64,000 bases of DNA from Dysidea avara (GCF_963678975.1 NC_089273.1:30442973-30506972); one strand, 5' to 3'. Counted from the stretch's first letter, positions 9,548 through 21,971 are shown. Notes: generated by a model from the letters alone, not told the origin. Made by a program: numbers and translations.

Positions 9548-12500
9548 ACAAGTTATTCTGTAGGGAGTTCAGCTGCAAACAGTTAATCTTATAGACAGTT
9601 CAGCAAGAAGACAGTCACCATGTGGAGAGTTAAGCAAATATACCACTATAGAGATTCAGAACATTACAAGTCACACTGAAGAAAGTTCAGCTATAAACAA
9701 GTCATGCACTGTGTAGAGAATTCAGCTACAATTAAGTCACTCTCTAGAGAATTCAGTTACACAGAATTCAGCTGCACACAAGTCACTGTGGAGAGAGTTC
9801 AGCTACAAACAAATTACCCTTTAGAGTGATCAGCTACAAACAAAACACTTTGCAGGGTGTTCAACTGCAACAAATCAATTACCTTTAGAGCGATCAGCAA
9901 TGAACAAATCAACACAAATCTACCTGTAGAGAGATCAGCTAGAAACAAATCACCCTGAAGAAAGTTCAGCTACAAAAAATCACCCTGTAGAGACATCAGC
10001 TAGAAACTAGACACAATGTAAGGAGTTCAGCTACAAGCAATCACCCTGTAGAGAGTTCAGCTAAAACAAATCAACCTGCAGAGAGATCAGCTACAAACAA
10101 ATCACCTTATAGAGAGTTCAGCTACAAACAGATTATCTGTAGAGAGATCGGCTACAAACAAATCAACCTGCAGAGAGATCAGCTACACACAAATCAACTT
10201 GTAGAGAGATCAATTACAAACAAATCACCCTGTAGAGAGATCAGCTAGAAACTACACACAATGTAAGGAGTTCAGCTACAAACAAATCACCCTGTAGAGA
10301 GATCAGCTACAAACTAGACACAAAGTAAGGAGTTCAGCTACAAGCAAATTACCCTGTAGAGAGTACATCTACAAACAAATCAACCTGTAGAGCAATCAGC
10401 TAGAAACAAATCACCCTGAAGAGAGGTCAGCTACAAAAAATCACCCTGTAGAGAGATCAGCTAGAAACAAATCACCCTGAAGAGAGGTCAGCTACAAAAA
10501 AATCACCCTGTAGAGAGATCGGCTACAAACAAATCAACCTGCAGAGAGATCAGCTACACACAAATCAACTTGTGGAGAGTTCAGCTACAAACAAATTACC
10601 CTGTAGAGAGATCAGCTACAAACAAATCAGCCTGTAGAGAGTTCAGCTAAAACAAATCAACCTGCAGAGAGATCAACTACAAACAAATCACCTTATAGAG
10701 AGTTCAGCTACAAACAAATTACCCTATAGAGAGATCGGCTACAAACAAATCAACCTGCAGAGAGATCAGCTACACACAAATCAACTTGTAGAGAGATTAA
10801 TTACAATCAAATCACCCTGTAGAGAGATCAGCTAGAAACTACACACAATGTAAGGAGTTCAGCTACAAATAAATCACCTTATAGAGAGTTCAGCTACAAA
10901 CAAATCACTCTGTAGAGAGATCAGCTAGAAACTGTACACAATGTAAGGAGTTCAGCTACAAGCAAATCACCCTTTAGTGAGTTCAGCTACAAACAAATCA
11001 ACCTGCAGTGAGATCACCTACAAAAAAGCACCTTGTACAGAGTTCAGCTACAAACAAATTACCCTGTAGAGAGATTGGCTACAAACAAATCAACCAGTAG
11101 AAAGATCAGCTACACACAAATCAACTTGTAGAGAGATCAGCTACAAACAAATTACCCTGTAGAGAGATCGGCTGCAAATTAATCAACCTGCAGAGAGATC
11201 AGCTACACACAAATCAACTTGTAGAGAGATCAGCTACAAACAAATCACCCTGTAGAGAGATCAGCTAGAAACTAGACACAATGCAAGGAGTTCAGCTACA
11301 AGCAAAATCACCCTTTAGTGAATTCAGCTACAAACAAATCAACCTGCAGTGAGATCACCCACAAAAACGCACTTGTACAGAGTTCAGTTACAAACAAATC
11401 ACCCTGTAGAGAGATCAGGTAGAAGAATTCACCTTGTAGAGAGTTGATTTACAAAGAAACCATCATAATAGAGTTCAGCTACAAAGAAATTACCCCGTAG
11501 AGAGTTCAGCTACAAGAAGTCACCTTGTAAAGAGTTTAGCTACAAAGAAACCATCATGTACAGAGTTCAGCTACAAAGAAACCACCTGTACAGAATTCAA
11601 CTACAAACAAATCACCCTGTATAGAGATCAGCTAGAAGAAGTTACCTTGTAGATAGTTCAGCTACAACAATTCACCCTGTAGAAAGATCAGCTAGAAGAA
11701 GTCACCTTGTAGAGTGTTCAGTTACAAAGAAACCATCATGTAGAGAGTTCAGCTGCAAACAAATCACTCTGTAGGCAATTCAGCTACAAAGAAACCGCCA
11801 TGTAGAGAGTTCAGCCTCATACAAACCACCTTGTAGAGAATTCAACTACAACAAATCACCCTGTAGAGAAGAAGTTACCTTGTAGAGAGTTCAGCTACAA
11901 AGAAACCACCATGTAGAGAGTTTAGCTGCAAACAATTCACCTGTAGAGAGTTCAGCTAGAAACAAATCACCCCGTAGAGAGATCAACTGGACGAAGTCAC
12001 CTTGTAGAGAGTTCAGCTACAAAGAAACCATCATGTAGAGAGTTCAGCTGCAAACAAATCACCCTGCAGAGAGTTCAGCTAAAAAAAAATCACCCTGTAG
12101 AGAGTTCAGCTAGACGAAGTCACCTTATGTGACTGGGCCTGCGAAAATAGGGCATGTGGGCACATGATTTTTGCCTACTTTTTCAAACTTTTATCACTCA
12201 TAACATTTTGTACTATTGTGCTATGGCAATGCAATTTTCAGCTCTTAGTAAGCATTTAATTGGCTTTATGATGAAAGTTACAGAATACAAATATTCTATT
12301 CCAGCACTGAGATATGACCTGTAGAGTCACGGAGTGTAGTTTGTGCCCACATGTCCTGTTTTCGCAGGCCCGGTCACTTATAGAGAGTTCAGCTACAAAG
12401 AAACCATCATGTAGAGAGTTCGGCTATAAAGACACCATCATGTAGAGAGTTTAGCTGCAAACAAATCACCTGTTACAGAGAGTTCAGCTACAAAAAAACC

Positions 12501-12575
12501 ATCCTGTATATAGTTCAGCTACATTTCAAGTCACCCAGTAGAGAGATCAGCTTCAAAAAAAATCCTGTGGGGAAT
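9548..12575 (+). repeat. 31-bp minisatellite array 1, about 88 monomers
   Basis: The monomer is close to CTGTAGAGAGATCAGCTACA followed by AACAAATCACC (31 bp). GATCAGCT and GTTCAGCT variants, and ACAAAC, AGAAAC and ACAAAG variants, are mixed. The array is interrupted once, at 12129-12377, by a 249-bp MITE. Open frames inside follow the repeat and are not genes. Confidence 0.9.
12129..12377 (+). mobile_element. 249-bp MITE with 4-bp target duplication, copy 1
   Basis: Terminal inverted repeats GTGACTGGGCCTGCGAAAA and CGCAGGCCCGGTCAC. The flanks repeat TTAT (12125-12128 and 12378-12381). The minisatellite reads through if the element and one TTAT are removed. A same-length copy is at 21972-22220. 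The superfamily is undetermined. Confidence 0.85.
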
Positions 12576-12766
12576 AATGAGCATGTAATAAATATATGTA
12601 TATAATTTGTATAATTACTAATAAAATCAAAAATAATTGAAGTACTAAAATTCTTCTTTAAGTTCTTTTCTTCTTCCTGTGGTAAAGAAAAAAACACATG
12701 GGTTAAAAAAGCCCCAAAGCCAGCCATAGGCCGGCTTTGCAGTATACAAATACAAAAAGAAGTGAT

Positions 12767-13091
12767 ATCTAATCAAAAACAGCCAAGCTGTAAAAAAAAG
12801 GTGCGGCCCCCATAAAGGCCATGGTGAAAAAAGATGTGAAATCCAAGGTGGTGGCCAAGAAATGGCTGTGATGGTAGGTTAATGGTTACATTTTAATAAC
12901 GGCAATTCAGGTGAATTTTGTGCCGCTTGGTCTTGGCACCAAATTCACCTGAATTGTTGTTATTAAAATGTAACCATTAACCTACCATCACAGCCATTTC
13001 TTGGCCGCCACCTTGGATTTCACATCTTTTTTCACCATGGCCTTTATGGGGGCCGCACCTTTTTTTACAGCTTGGCTGTTTTTGATTAGAT
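12767..13091. repeat. Foldback hairpin, type II, complete
   Basis: Near-perfect palindrome of 325 bp with ends ATCTAATCAAAAACAGCC and its complement. The arms include GGTGGTGGCCAAGAAATGGC (GGTGGCGGCC in other copies). It is the right end of the type II composite. Related copies are at 48372, 50783, 53181 and 63069. Confidence 0.85.
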
Positions 13092-13454
13092 ATATATATA
13101 CTTGAGACTTTCTGATCTTGGATGTTATAAGATGAGTTAGATGACTGCTTAATTGTAATAAAGTGATCCTTAACACAGCTACAGGTTTCAGTACTGTATC
13201 TGCAACCACTGATGTCAAGAAAGATAGCTGAAGTGATTATTCATTTACAATGCTAATGTTATCATGATTAAAAATATATGCCTTGGTATGAAACACGACC
13301 TACAGAATGATCATCTGTTGTTTTCCACACTACCAATTCAATGATTATGACTGTAAAACAGCTCCTGTACAAGTCAGTTACAGTACTGTTTCTTCAGTTT
13401 TTAATTACTACATCTAATGCTACAGCTACACATGTATGCAATACTCTGTTGTGA

Positions 13455-13541
13455 GGCATAATCGCTCTGTTGTCTAATCGCGCGGCATAATCGCTCTGTT
13501 GTCTAATCGCGCGGCATAATCGCTCTGTTGTCTAATCGCTC
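13455..13541 (+). repeat. Three 29-bp tandem repeats
   Basis: The unit begins GGCATAATCGCTCTGTTG; starts at 13455, 13484 and 13513 are near identical and CpG-containing. Confidence 0.85.
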
Positions 13542-13639
13542 TAGCATTGTTGTGTTTTGTATTCATAATCACTGCAACATCTCTTTCTAGTAGAAAGTAA
13601 CAGAATACGACCAAAACATTGGGAGATTTGTGATATCTA

Positions 13640-13945
13640 ACTCAGGTACCACAACACAGGACTTTTGGGTTACTAAATTCTGTCACTGCTTGAAGTTTCT
13701 TAGTTTACTACAGTGATATATCCCCAGCATATGGAACAGTTAATTGTTTGTTATTTTAGTAGTTTTTCAGTAAACCCGCATTCACTGATGTTTTACTGAG
13801 AGTTTAAAACTTAGTAAAATAATTATGTTCCATATACTTAAAGTTACTGACATTTTACTATCAGTATAACTGGGTACGACTACAGTAAAGCAGCTTAACA
13901 AATTAGTAAACTAGGAACCTTCAAGCAGTGTGTGGTACCCTGTGT
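13640..13945. repeat. Foldback element of about 300 bp, diverged
   Basis: CACTGCTTGAAGTTTCTTAG (from 13682) is mirrored by CTAGGAACCTTCAAGCAGTG (13911-13930). GGTACCACA-type blocks lie farther out on both sides. It looks like an old palindromic MITE without clear target duplication. Confidence 0.5.
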
Positions 13946-15602
13946 TTGACGTTAAACTTGTTTAGACCACAGCTCATTGTTGCACCTTCACTGCTCCTTG
14001 TTGTACCTTCACAGCTGCTTGTGATATGATAATTGAAGCATTCTTTAGTACATACACGTAGAAACAAGCTCAATATATACCTCACTCAATTAAGTTATAT
14101 AGATCCGGTTAAATGCCCATGTGTTTTTAATGTCACAGGTGTGTAATTGATGTGCTTTGTGTCACCCCGGGATATCAATCTATAATTGAGATAAGAACAA
14201 GGGATCTGCAGGATTTAGATACCTGAAAGTAGTCAATGAAACTCAAATATTTTGTTTTAATGTATGATAAATGATTTTAACAATTAATAATGTTGTTCAG
14301 CATTGTAAATAAACAACATGAAGCATTTTTCATTTACTTTTTTTTCAGGCAGTACACCAACTACACTTACAATATCTTTGCTACGTTTCTAGATACATTA
14401 TCATTAAGTTGTTGACATAGATGAAAATTTCATGTATGAAGTTATAGTCAGTGTCGTTTTCTTATTGTATTGATTCTGACTTGCAAAAGTTGTACAAGCA
14501 CTTAATATAGAACTTACTATGTTTAGGGTATAGAAGTAACATTGTTTGAACCATTCACACTTTGTTATCAACTGCAGATAGTATAACCATCTGTCATCTT
14601 CAACACTGGTACTTTTTCATTACCAATTGAAAATGAAGCAGCTCCCTTATTAATACTGCAGCACAAGCCAATTACAATTTTAATATTACTGTTTTTCCAA
14701 ACGTTATAATGGCTATCTACATATTATATGATACTCAAGGTCCTGAACTGTTAATTTTTGCAAACTGCAGTCTACCACCCCAGTGTCAGAAACAATCAAA
14801 CAAGCTAATTACAGTGTGGATTTGTCATAAATAAAAAGACTAACAGTGGTGTTGTGACAACCTCCTGTTCAGATGTTTGATCAAAGCTATGATATAGCAC
14901 TCATTGTTACAGATTAGTTATAAGTAGCTACTGGCAGTTTCTTGAAAGACAATAAATGCAAAAGCTTATATGCACCTCATTATGCACTTTTTAATGTCAA
15001 GATATTTGACAGCTGTTCCCACAACATATGTATTGCTTGATTGTGCCCCAGGGGTACTATTATTTTTTGCATAAACATAAGGATAAATTAAAATCCTCCA
15101 AAATTATTTGCCGCATTGTGGTATTATTCACCTGCATGCCACTACTACTGCTATTTTAATAGTTAAAAAAAACAACACAAAGCACGTAGCTACTTACTTC
15201 TTCTATACAAGACCTTTCTTTCACTCAAGTCCTTGTAGCACAACCACGTCATGCCTCATGCTACCTGGTCAGTTTACCATAGGACAGCCATTCAAGTTTT
15301 ACCATGACAATGCCTTCCTTAAATCAAGATGGAGATGAAAGAGCACTAGTAAAGAGTAATTAAAAATGTATATTGTGGTACTATTATTATTACCAGAAAC
15401 AAGGATAAATAGTACCGCACTGCGGTACTATTTGACGGTGAGGCACAGATTTAGTAAATACAGTAATTATGTTGTATAATTCTGCAGTCATATTTGCCAT
15501 ATTACCTATAATAGTTTATGCAATGGAATATATGCACTGATACCACTGTGATTAAGAAAAAAGTACTGTTACAAACTCTGGCCATACGTACATTTACATT
15601 AT
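13946..15602. other. No gene recognised; one short perfect hairpin
   Basis: AT-rich 3'-flanking sequence of the large minus-strand gene. The only clear structure is a perfect palindrome at 15407-15433, AAATAGTACCGCA mirrored around one base. Confidence 0.5.
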
Positions 15603-15607
15603 TTATT
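15602..15607 (-). promoter_or_regulatory. Candidate poly(A) signal overlapping the stop codon
   Basis: AATAAA on the minus strand overlaps the TAA stop (15605-15603) of the last exon. No transcript evidence is available, and other signals farther downstream are possible. Confidence 0.35.
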
Positions 15608-15907
15608 TAGTTAGTTTGTCAGCAGCATCCTTCAGTAAAGCATCATCACTTTCAGCCATAGCTTCAAGGAAACCTTTATATTTGTCACAGATTTTTGCCT
15701 TTAGACTGGATAGTATCACCTCATCTAGCAGCTCCTCCATCCCCTTTCCAGTTTGCCTTTCTTCTTTCTTCGCTATATCTTTCTTCTGATCCACTGTGAT
15801 AACTAGCTTAGAGATAAGTGAGGGTAATAAAGTGTTGACTGGCAGACGAGAGAGGAAATTATACTGCTGTAAAAGTTTCTTTTCAGCAATTTCATACTCA
15901 AAGTCAT
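15603..15907 (-). CDS. Terminal exon of the ZU5/CARD-like gene: C-terminal death-fold (CARD-like) domain
   Basis: The exon follows an acceptor (CTAAATTTTAG at 15918-15908). Its first two bases complete an Asp codon begun by the exon at 22615, and it encodes 100 residues to a TAA stop. The protein is helical and charged: an AEKKLLQQYNFLSRLP segment, then LPSLISKLVITVDQKKDI, a basic KKEERQTGKG stretch, MEELLDEVILSSL, and YKGFLEAMAESDDALLKDA near the end. The spacing of hydrophobic positions and the six-helix feel resemble CARD domains, which join by homotypic contacts in apoptotic and innate-immune scaffolds. DEATH or DED cannot be excluded by eye. Its position at the end of a ZU5-containing protein mirrors UNC5 and PIDD, where a death-fold domain follows ZU5-UPA. 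Confidence 0.8.
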
Positions 15908-16031
15908 CTAAAATTTAGAATAGCACAAAGTACACAATTTAAATTAAGGCAAGTAGGGAAGATTGGAGTTTTAAGTAATAAGGGGGAACGAGAGCTTTGC
16001 CTGATTTGCATGCCCGACTGTCAAGGAAGGG

Positions 16032-16039
<8 letters not shown>

Positions 16040-16064
<25 letters not shown>
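16040..16064. repeat. TA dinucleotide microsatellite
   Basis: Uninterrupted alternating TA tract in the last intron of the large gene. Confidence 0.9.
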
Positions 16065-16495
16065 AGGAAAAGCCTGAATGCCTCATGTTACAGCTAATAT
16101 GTAACATCTTCTCATCTGTATCAGAGCCTTTACAGGGCAATCAATCACTAGAGCTGGGAGATAATTTAGATAAAAAGATTATCTACATACCTAAATCTGG
16201 AACCTATCATAAATGAATTTGCTTGTTGAGACAATAGTAAATTTTCAACCACAGTCAGATGGAAACCTTGCGGAAAGATGACAAGCTAGTTTGGGAAGCA
16301 ATAAAATTTCTGACTTAACAAGCTTTACTTGACGGGTAAGTGGAATTCGAGGAAAATGGGAATAGGTCGGAAACAGAAAGCAGGAATGGAAACAACCCAC
16401 AGAAAATGACTGATAAAGGTCATCATGCAATGATATAGGTTATTACAGCACAATGTTTCTTTGCAGCATTCTTTGGATCCTTTTGCTAAAATGAT

Positions 16496-16552
16496 TGAAA
16501 CACTCTAATATAGCAGTCACTTGCATTAAAAATACTCTAATAGAGCAGTCAA
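16496..16552 (+). repeat. Two copies of the CTCTAATAGAG motif
   Basis: ACTCTAATATAGCAGTCA and ACTCTAATAGAGCAGTCA, about 35 bp apart, without the rest of the head repeat around them. They could be remains of an insertion or an independent unit. Confidence 0.6.
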
Positions 16553-17148
16553 GAATGTCTTGTTAACTATCCCACCAGGTACCCACATTGATAGCATATG
16601 GAATTGATGGACTATATAGCTGTCATAGATTAGCTTATTATACACTAGCTAAGTCATTAATGTTAGCTCTCCTGTGAAACTACAAACATTTTAAAATATC
16701 AACTATTAAAAATTAAATTAACACTGATGAAAACTGAGATTCACAAAGTATTTTAGTACTGACAGTGCCTACTATATGCTTCAAAAATGCACCTACTATT
16801 CCAGATAAGAAGTCATATGATGGGAGTATGCATGCATTGCTGGTACATCTAGGCTTGTCAAGTGAAGTGGCCCTTAGAGAATTACAAAATAATTCACCAA
16901 TTATGAAATCTGATATTACAAAACTATGCATAAAAATTGCATAATTATATTTCCAGCTATATATCTAGCACCTATTTTTAGAGGTAGCATAACATAATTT
17001 CGTTTCCTTAGTTTCTACCATATCCTTTAAGTCCAAATAGAGATCTCCGAGTGTTTAACATGCTGGTTTGTTTGACTCTTGTTTCTTTACTTTTTCAGCA
17101 ATCTCTATTCCCATGTTTCAATTTTTAAATTTGCAGTGGATATCCATT

Positions 17149-17720
17149 TGGCAGTCACATAAATAAAAACTTAGGCAAAAAGGGTCCCAAATGAAAAAAA
17201 ACAATAAAAAACCTAAATTCTAACTGGGAATTGAACCCGGTACCTCCACCGTGTGAGTCCAAGGTCATAACTACTGTGCTATGTGACTCCCAGCTACTCA
17301 CCTCCCTTAGTTTCTACCTTATATACGTCATTCAAGAAGAAACCTATATAAGAAGAATACCCAGTGAAGAAGAAACCAAAGCTGAACCCGACCCTAACCC
17401 TAATGCTAACCTGACGCTTGCCTGTTAAGCATAATAATGACTTTCACTGTCTGTATGAAGGTAAGTTTTTGGATGAGTTTGAGGTGAGCTAGGTTTGGCC
17501 CAGCTTTGCCGAGACACCCCCTTCGCTTGCTCCAACCCTAGCTCACCTCAAACTCACTCAAACTTACCTTCATACTAGGGCTGGACCGGCTTTGCCGGGA
17601 CACTTGCTTCACTTGCTCCAACCCTAGCTCGTCTCAAACTCACCTAAACTTACCTTCATACAACTAGTGTGTTTGATACTCGAGTTATGGGTGACACTGC
17701 CGGACGGATATGCAGATACA
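17149..17720 (-). mobile_element. Truncated copy of a TIR element with tRNA-like module and inverted subrepeats
   Basis: It shares blocks, in order, with 61775-62294: GGCAGTCACATAAATAAAA, a tRNA-like module, a YTATATACGTCATTCA-like block, and CAACTAGTGTG near the end. Its own termini are degraded. Within 17440-17660, GAGTTTGAGGTGAGCTAG and mirrored copies (CTAGCTCACCTCAAACTC) form inverted subrepeats. Confidence 0.6.
17226..17290 (-). repeat. tRNA-like module
   Basis: On the minus strand an A-box-like TAGCACAGTAGT and a B-box-like GGGTTCAATTCC (17226-17238) are about 40 bp apart. It resembles a tRNA body but lies inside a repeat shared with 61861-61920, so a tRNA-derived repeat is likelier than a tRNA gene. 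Confidence 0.5.
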
Positions 17721-18527
17721 GCATCTGGCTGCCGAATGAATATCAACTGTGTTTTAAATTATTTTTACACTAGTACTCTATACATTATCCAAGCTAATGT
17801 ATAACTAAGTGTCACAATTGCAATTTGAAAAAGATAAGATCTTACTGAGAAGGGGAGGGGGCACAATCATTATTATGGTAGAAGTTACTGTATTAATGTG
17901 TGAAGCCCACTCTGTAAAATACAAAGCATCGGTTATCAAGGAGGATGTTCCCTTCTAGTAATTTTAAAAATCAGCTTCCAGAAAAAGGAACTTGGTATCA
18001 ATTTTGAGCTATATAAAATTAGTGTAAATGTCATCTTTAAATCAAAACACACTGCTAACAGTGCAGTGCATTTGAACGTTCTCCCAGTTTCATATACTTT
18101 CCTTATGCTATGTAGCATACTGTTACTACTATCTGTCTTAATGCATTACGGCAAGTGCACCCATAAGTATAATGCTAACCACATTGATTTAGGGGGTGGG
18201 GGTTCAAGGGGGGGCTCTTGACCCCCTCCCAAAAATTTTAGTATACCACGAGTAATAGAGCTGTCACTCTAATAAAGCAGTCAGAGTATTAGAGCAGTGT
18301 GTAGTAAGCTATGTAAGGATTATTAATATGTACTTTATGAGCGATAAATGTGTAGTTGGTGAGGTGGGCAGCTATTGTCAGGTGGCTGTGACCTATTTTT
18401 TTTGGTCTCATCTTACCAAACAAGACAATGTATTGCCTCAGTTCATTTTGACCTTCCTTTTCCATAATGGATCCGCCCTGATTTGGTGGACATAATTTCA
18501 ATAATGCAGGAACAGGTTGAAAAGTAA

Positions 18528-18700
18528 ATGACTGTTGTAATCCATACGCATATTTGTCCCATACGCATATGGGATATCCCATATACGTACACCTATACGG
18601 GGCTGCCTATGCGCATATGGGTATCCCGTAAGCGTATGGGATACCCATACGTGTACAGAGTGCTCATACGCATTAGGGTCACTAGCTTAAAACCAAGCTT
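18528..18700 (+). repeat. Cluster of palindromic CCCATACGCATATGGG-type words, copy 1
   Basis: Variants of CATACGCATATGGG and CCCATACG recur in both orientations over about 130 bp, followed by GGGTCACTAGCTTA. A homologous cluster in the same orientation is at 21306-21500. Confidence 0.7.
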
Positions 18701-19127
18701 AAATTACTCTATTAGCTAAATCCTTCATCCGAGTAGATGACAAAAATGCATTCTAAACCTAGTAGTTAACCCGCTAGCTATACAGAGCCATATGATATAC
18801 TCATTGTCAAGTCCTGACAGTTGGAAGTGGTGGATATAGCTGCATGGGTTTCTTTCCATTATAGCTATAATTGTATTAAAACCCCAACAACACTTGGCAA
18901 TGATTGAGATACTCTAATAGAACAGCCACTCTAATAGAGCAGTCAGGCTACAGCTTACTGCAACTCTCACCCTATAGTTTGTTTATTTCACAGTGTAAAA
19001 TATTAAATTCTCAGTAGCCAAAGGTAGCTTAAATCTTCTAGAGTCTCAGGTTTTCTCAGAACACTTTGTTTTATTTAGTCAGCCATAGACTGGTTTTGGG
19101 GCCTTGTAAACTAAAAAAAGGAGTGAA

Positions 19128-19382
19128 ATCCACACAAAAACAGTCAAGCTGTGAAAAACTGGTGCGGCCTTAAAAAACCTGGGTGAAAAAAGTTGTGAAA
19201 TCAAAGATAGTGGCCAAGAAATGGCTGCAAAGATGCTAATACTAAAAAAATTTAATTATGGCTTTGTGCATTGTTAAAACTTATCAGCATTAAAATCATT
19301 GCAGCCATTTTTTGGCCACCCCCTTTCACCCAGGCTTTTTTTAAAAGCCACACCACTTTTTTTTGGCTGTTTTTGTGTGGAT
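19128..19382. repeat. Foldback hairpin, type I, diverged
   Basis: Ends ATCCACACAAAAACAGTC and GGCTGTTTTTGTGTGGAT. Preceded at 19083 by the CCATAGACTGGTTTTGGGG block seen outside the other type I hairpins. The right arm has lost part of the conserved block. CTATATCCGCCACTG at 19416-19430 looks like the end of an unrelated hAT-like element whose partner was not found. Confidence 0.75.
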
Positions 19383-20079
19383 TATTATTTTCAGGAACCC
19401 CTTTCAAAAATCCTATATCCGCCACTGAGTTTGCATCATGTATGAGGCATATCAATTTTGTTGTTTGCAATATTAATATAGTCGTGCATGCAGCTAAAAT
19501 GTGGAGTTGACTTAAGACCTCCTTAGGCCAACTTAAGGCCATCACTCAACACCACTACGTAACTAATACAATATAATTTTCTGGTGTTGTAGCTAGCTAA
19601 AGTAAGAAAATAAAATTGAAAACATCATTCTTCTTTTCAATCACTTAGTTCAGCAAACTGGATTTATTTATATTTTATTTATTTATTAGGCTTTACAACA
19701 TGAGTACAATACAATAAAACAGTGTATCTGCAACCATAGAAAAGAAAAAAAAAGCAGTCCATGTTGAGGGTCCACTCTAGTAACCAGTGATAGTGGCCTA
19801 AGTACAGTAGTTTTAATTGTACCAAACAAGGAGGCATACACAAAAGGCAAAGTTTGTACAAGGTGTCAGCCTGTGTATAGTTGGCCAGCTACTACAAAAC
19901 AAAACAAACAATAAATACTCAACAAAATATGTGACTGGATCTACGAAAACCGTTCTTATCGCCCAAGACAGGAAGTTTGATTTTTTCACACAAACACAAA
20001 GCTTAATGAATGCACTATCAAGTTTCACTGCCACAGTCGACCAGAGTAAAGTGGTCTGCTTTTGCTGGCTGCTTTTCTA

Positions 20080-20400
20080 GAGCACAGTGGCGAGCCGTAC
20101 GAGTGGTCTGGGGTCTTGATGGAGCCCTGGCCGACCAGGAGATGGCTGTGTGTGGCTGTACAGCTCTGTGGTGTTGGACAATGACCTGTGCTGTAAATTT
20201 CCTTTCATTTTAGCCAGTTCTGAGCCCTGAATGGCCTATAACTTGGCCCAATTCATCCTAGCACGTCTCTTTTCAATTTTTGAACACCATCTTGCCCTCC
20301 TTCCAGGGCCCCCGCCTCCCACCCCTTCTGGAGCTCGCCTGATACAGACAACCTCGGTTTAAAAACTATCTAAAATGGCGGGAAACTTAGCTGTTGACTA
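20080..20400 (+). repeat. Diverged dispersed repeat, copy 1
   Basis: Shares blocks in the same order with 32337-32690: GGTCTGCTTTTG at the left, pyrimidine-rich CCCTCC/CCACCCC text, then a GATACA block and CTATCTAAAATGGCGGGAAA. The match is patchy, so the copies are old. The GGCGGGAAA word resembles an E2F site, but inside a repeat this means little. Confidence 0.45.
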
Positions 20401-21305
20401 CTTCTTCAGTGGATGATCAAGAAGGTAAGAAATTGTTGTGAAACGTGTGAAAATTTGGTACGCGTAGCTACCACCATTGGCCAGCTACAACACACAGAAT
20501 ATTTAAAACCGACGTTTCTCGATACTTTTAAATGGGCGATAAGACCGGTTTTCCCAGAGACAGTAACATATATGATAGCTACACACATGAGTTTATGTTA
20601 AATTTCCAATTTTCTTAAAGTTAGATTTCGCTTTTCTTTAAGTAAATTTCCAATTGACACCCTAAGGTCCATCCTATTTTTCATGGCCCAAATGTTGCAT
20701 ATGAATTTGTTTGCTTCTGCTGGCACAGTAGGAGCATGCCAAGTATAAGGAGTGGAGCAATGTGAAGTTTCAGACATAAAACAGACATGAGGGGTCTACA
20801 TGGAAGGCCTCTTAGGAAAATTTTCAGGCTTTGAATACTCTGAGGTAAGATTTTAGAGTATTCTCACTGCATTGGTGCAGATAAATTAATAGGTAGTTTA
20901 AATTGTAAAAGATTTACAATGTGACTGTTCTATTAGGGCGGTTGACTGCTCTATTAGAAAATCTTGATAATATTACATGCAAAACATAATCAATACTTGA
21001 CCACTTTCTGGAAACCTCAGAAGCATACATCCCTAGGGATATGTGTGAATGGAATGCCCTACCTGAGGAACATAATACTCAGGGAAATATATATCACCAT
21101 GACTTGTAGATCAACATGTGTGCAGAGAAACACAGATCCCTAGTGATATGTGCACTGGGAACACAATACTCGGGGAAGTATGTATCACTGTAACACTGAC
21201 ACTGAGCAGGGTCAGTAGCTTTAGCTAATACTGTATGCATGTGCCAACTGTAAATCATATGCGGTTGGGGATGGCAGCCCACCAAGCCCAGGTAAAATAG
21301 AGGGG

Positions 21306-21500
21306 AAAGCTGTCCCATATACGTATGGGGCCTCATACATGTATGGGTATCCCATATGCGTATGGGACAATGATCTGACCTATATGCGTATGGGGTAGTC
21401 CAAAAGTGTATGGAATGCCCCATATACGTACAGTGCAAAATACGCGTACAGTTCATAACATTACCATTGAAAAAATAACTAAAAAGGTCATTAGCTTAAT
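21306..21500 (+). repeat. Cluster of palindromic CCCATATGCGTATGGG-type words, copy 2
   Basis: At least five CCATATACGTATGGG-like words in both orientations, followed by GGTCATTAGCTTA as in copy 1 at 18528-18700. Confidence 0.7.
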
Positions 21501-21971
21501 GCAGGTTAAAATGACTTGGGACTAAACATCAATCTTCTGATTTGCATGGCTTTTTCCTCCCACCCACACCACCTTTCTAACATCAATACTGGACTAGGTG
21601 GGTTTGTTACATTTTACCTTTTATTTATTGAGGCACTGAAGGTCTGCAAGACACCTGGTCCTACAACCTGTTTGAAGATGTTATAATTATCAACTAAGAA
21701 TGTTTGAAAATTGCAGAAAGGAGAAAATATTCACAGCTAAGTTCATAAATTTTTGCAAACAGCTGGGCTGAACTAGTTATTCCCTGTCAGCTGTTTATAG
21801 CCTATGCTAATGAGTCAGTTTACAGCATATCAGCCCTTTTTTCAGAGGCTAAACTTAAATTTGAGGATCATGTGATCGAAGTGTTGTGTGAAGCACCATC
21901 AAGGAGAAAAATGGTCTTGCCATGCAAGACTAAGTACTGTGAAATAAAGGTATCTAGCATGAGTATAAAAT

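Larger units (their letters stand above)
8684..13091 (+). mobile_element. Composite element type II, copy 1
   Basis: The order is head (ATCAAGACACACGGTAG, 8684 to about 9500) ending in the GATCGAGATACTCTAATAGAA motif region, then a 31-bp minisatellite array (9548-12575), an AT-rich linker and a terminal foldback (12767-13091). The same order recurs at 43874-48540, 43308-53464 and 61144-63357. No proteins are encoded. The plan (fixed ends, variable central tandem array) recalls pearl/Helentron-like non-autonomous elements, but no Helitron end was identified. Confidence 0.8.

Noticed and set aside
9548..12575. CRISPR-like appearance of regularly spaced 31-bp words
   Set aside because: Units abut without unique spacers, the DNA is eukaryotic and no cas genes are present. 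It is a minisatellite.
20010..20213. 67-residue Trp/Cys-rich frame
   Set aside because: Lies in the diverged repeat shared with 32337-32690, where the frame is not kept.
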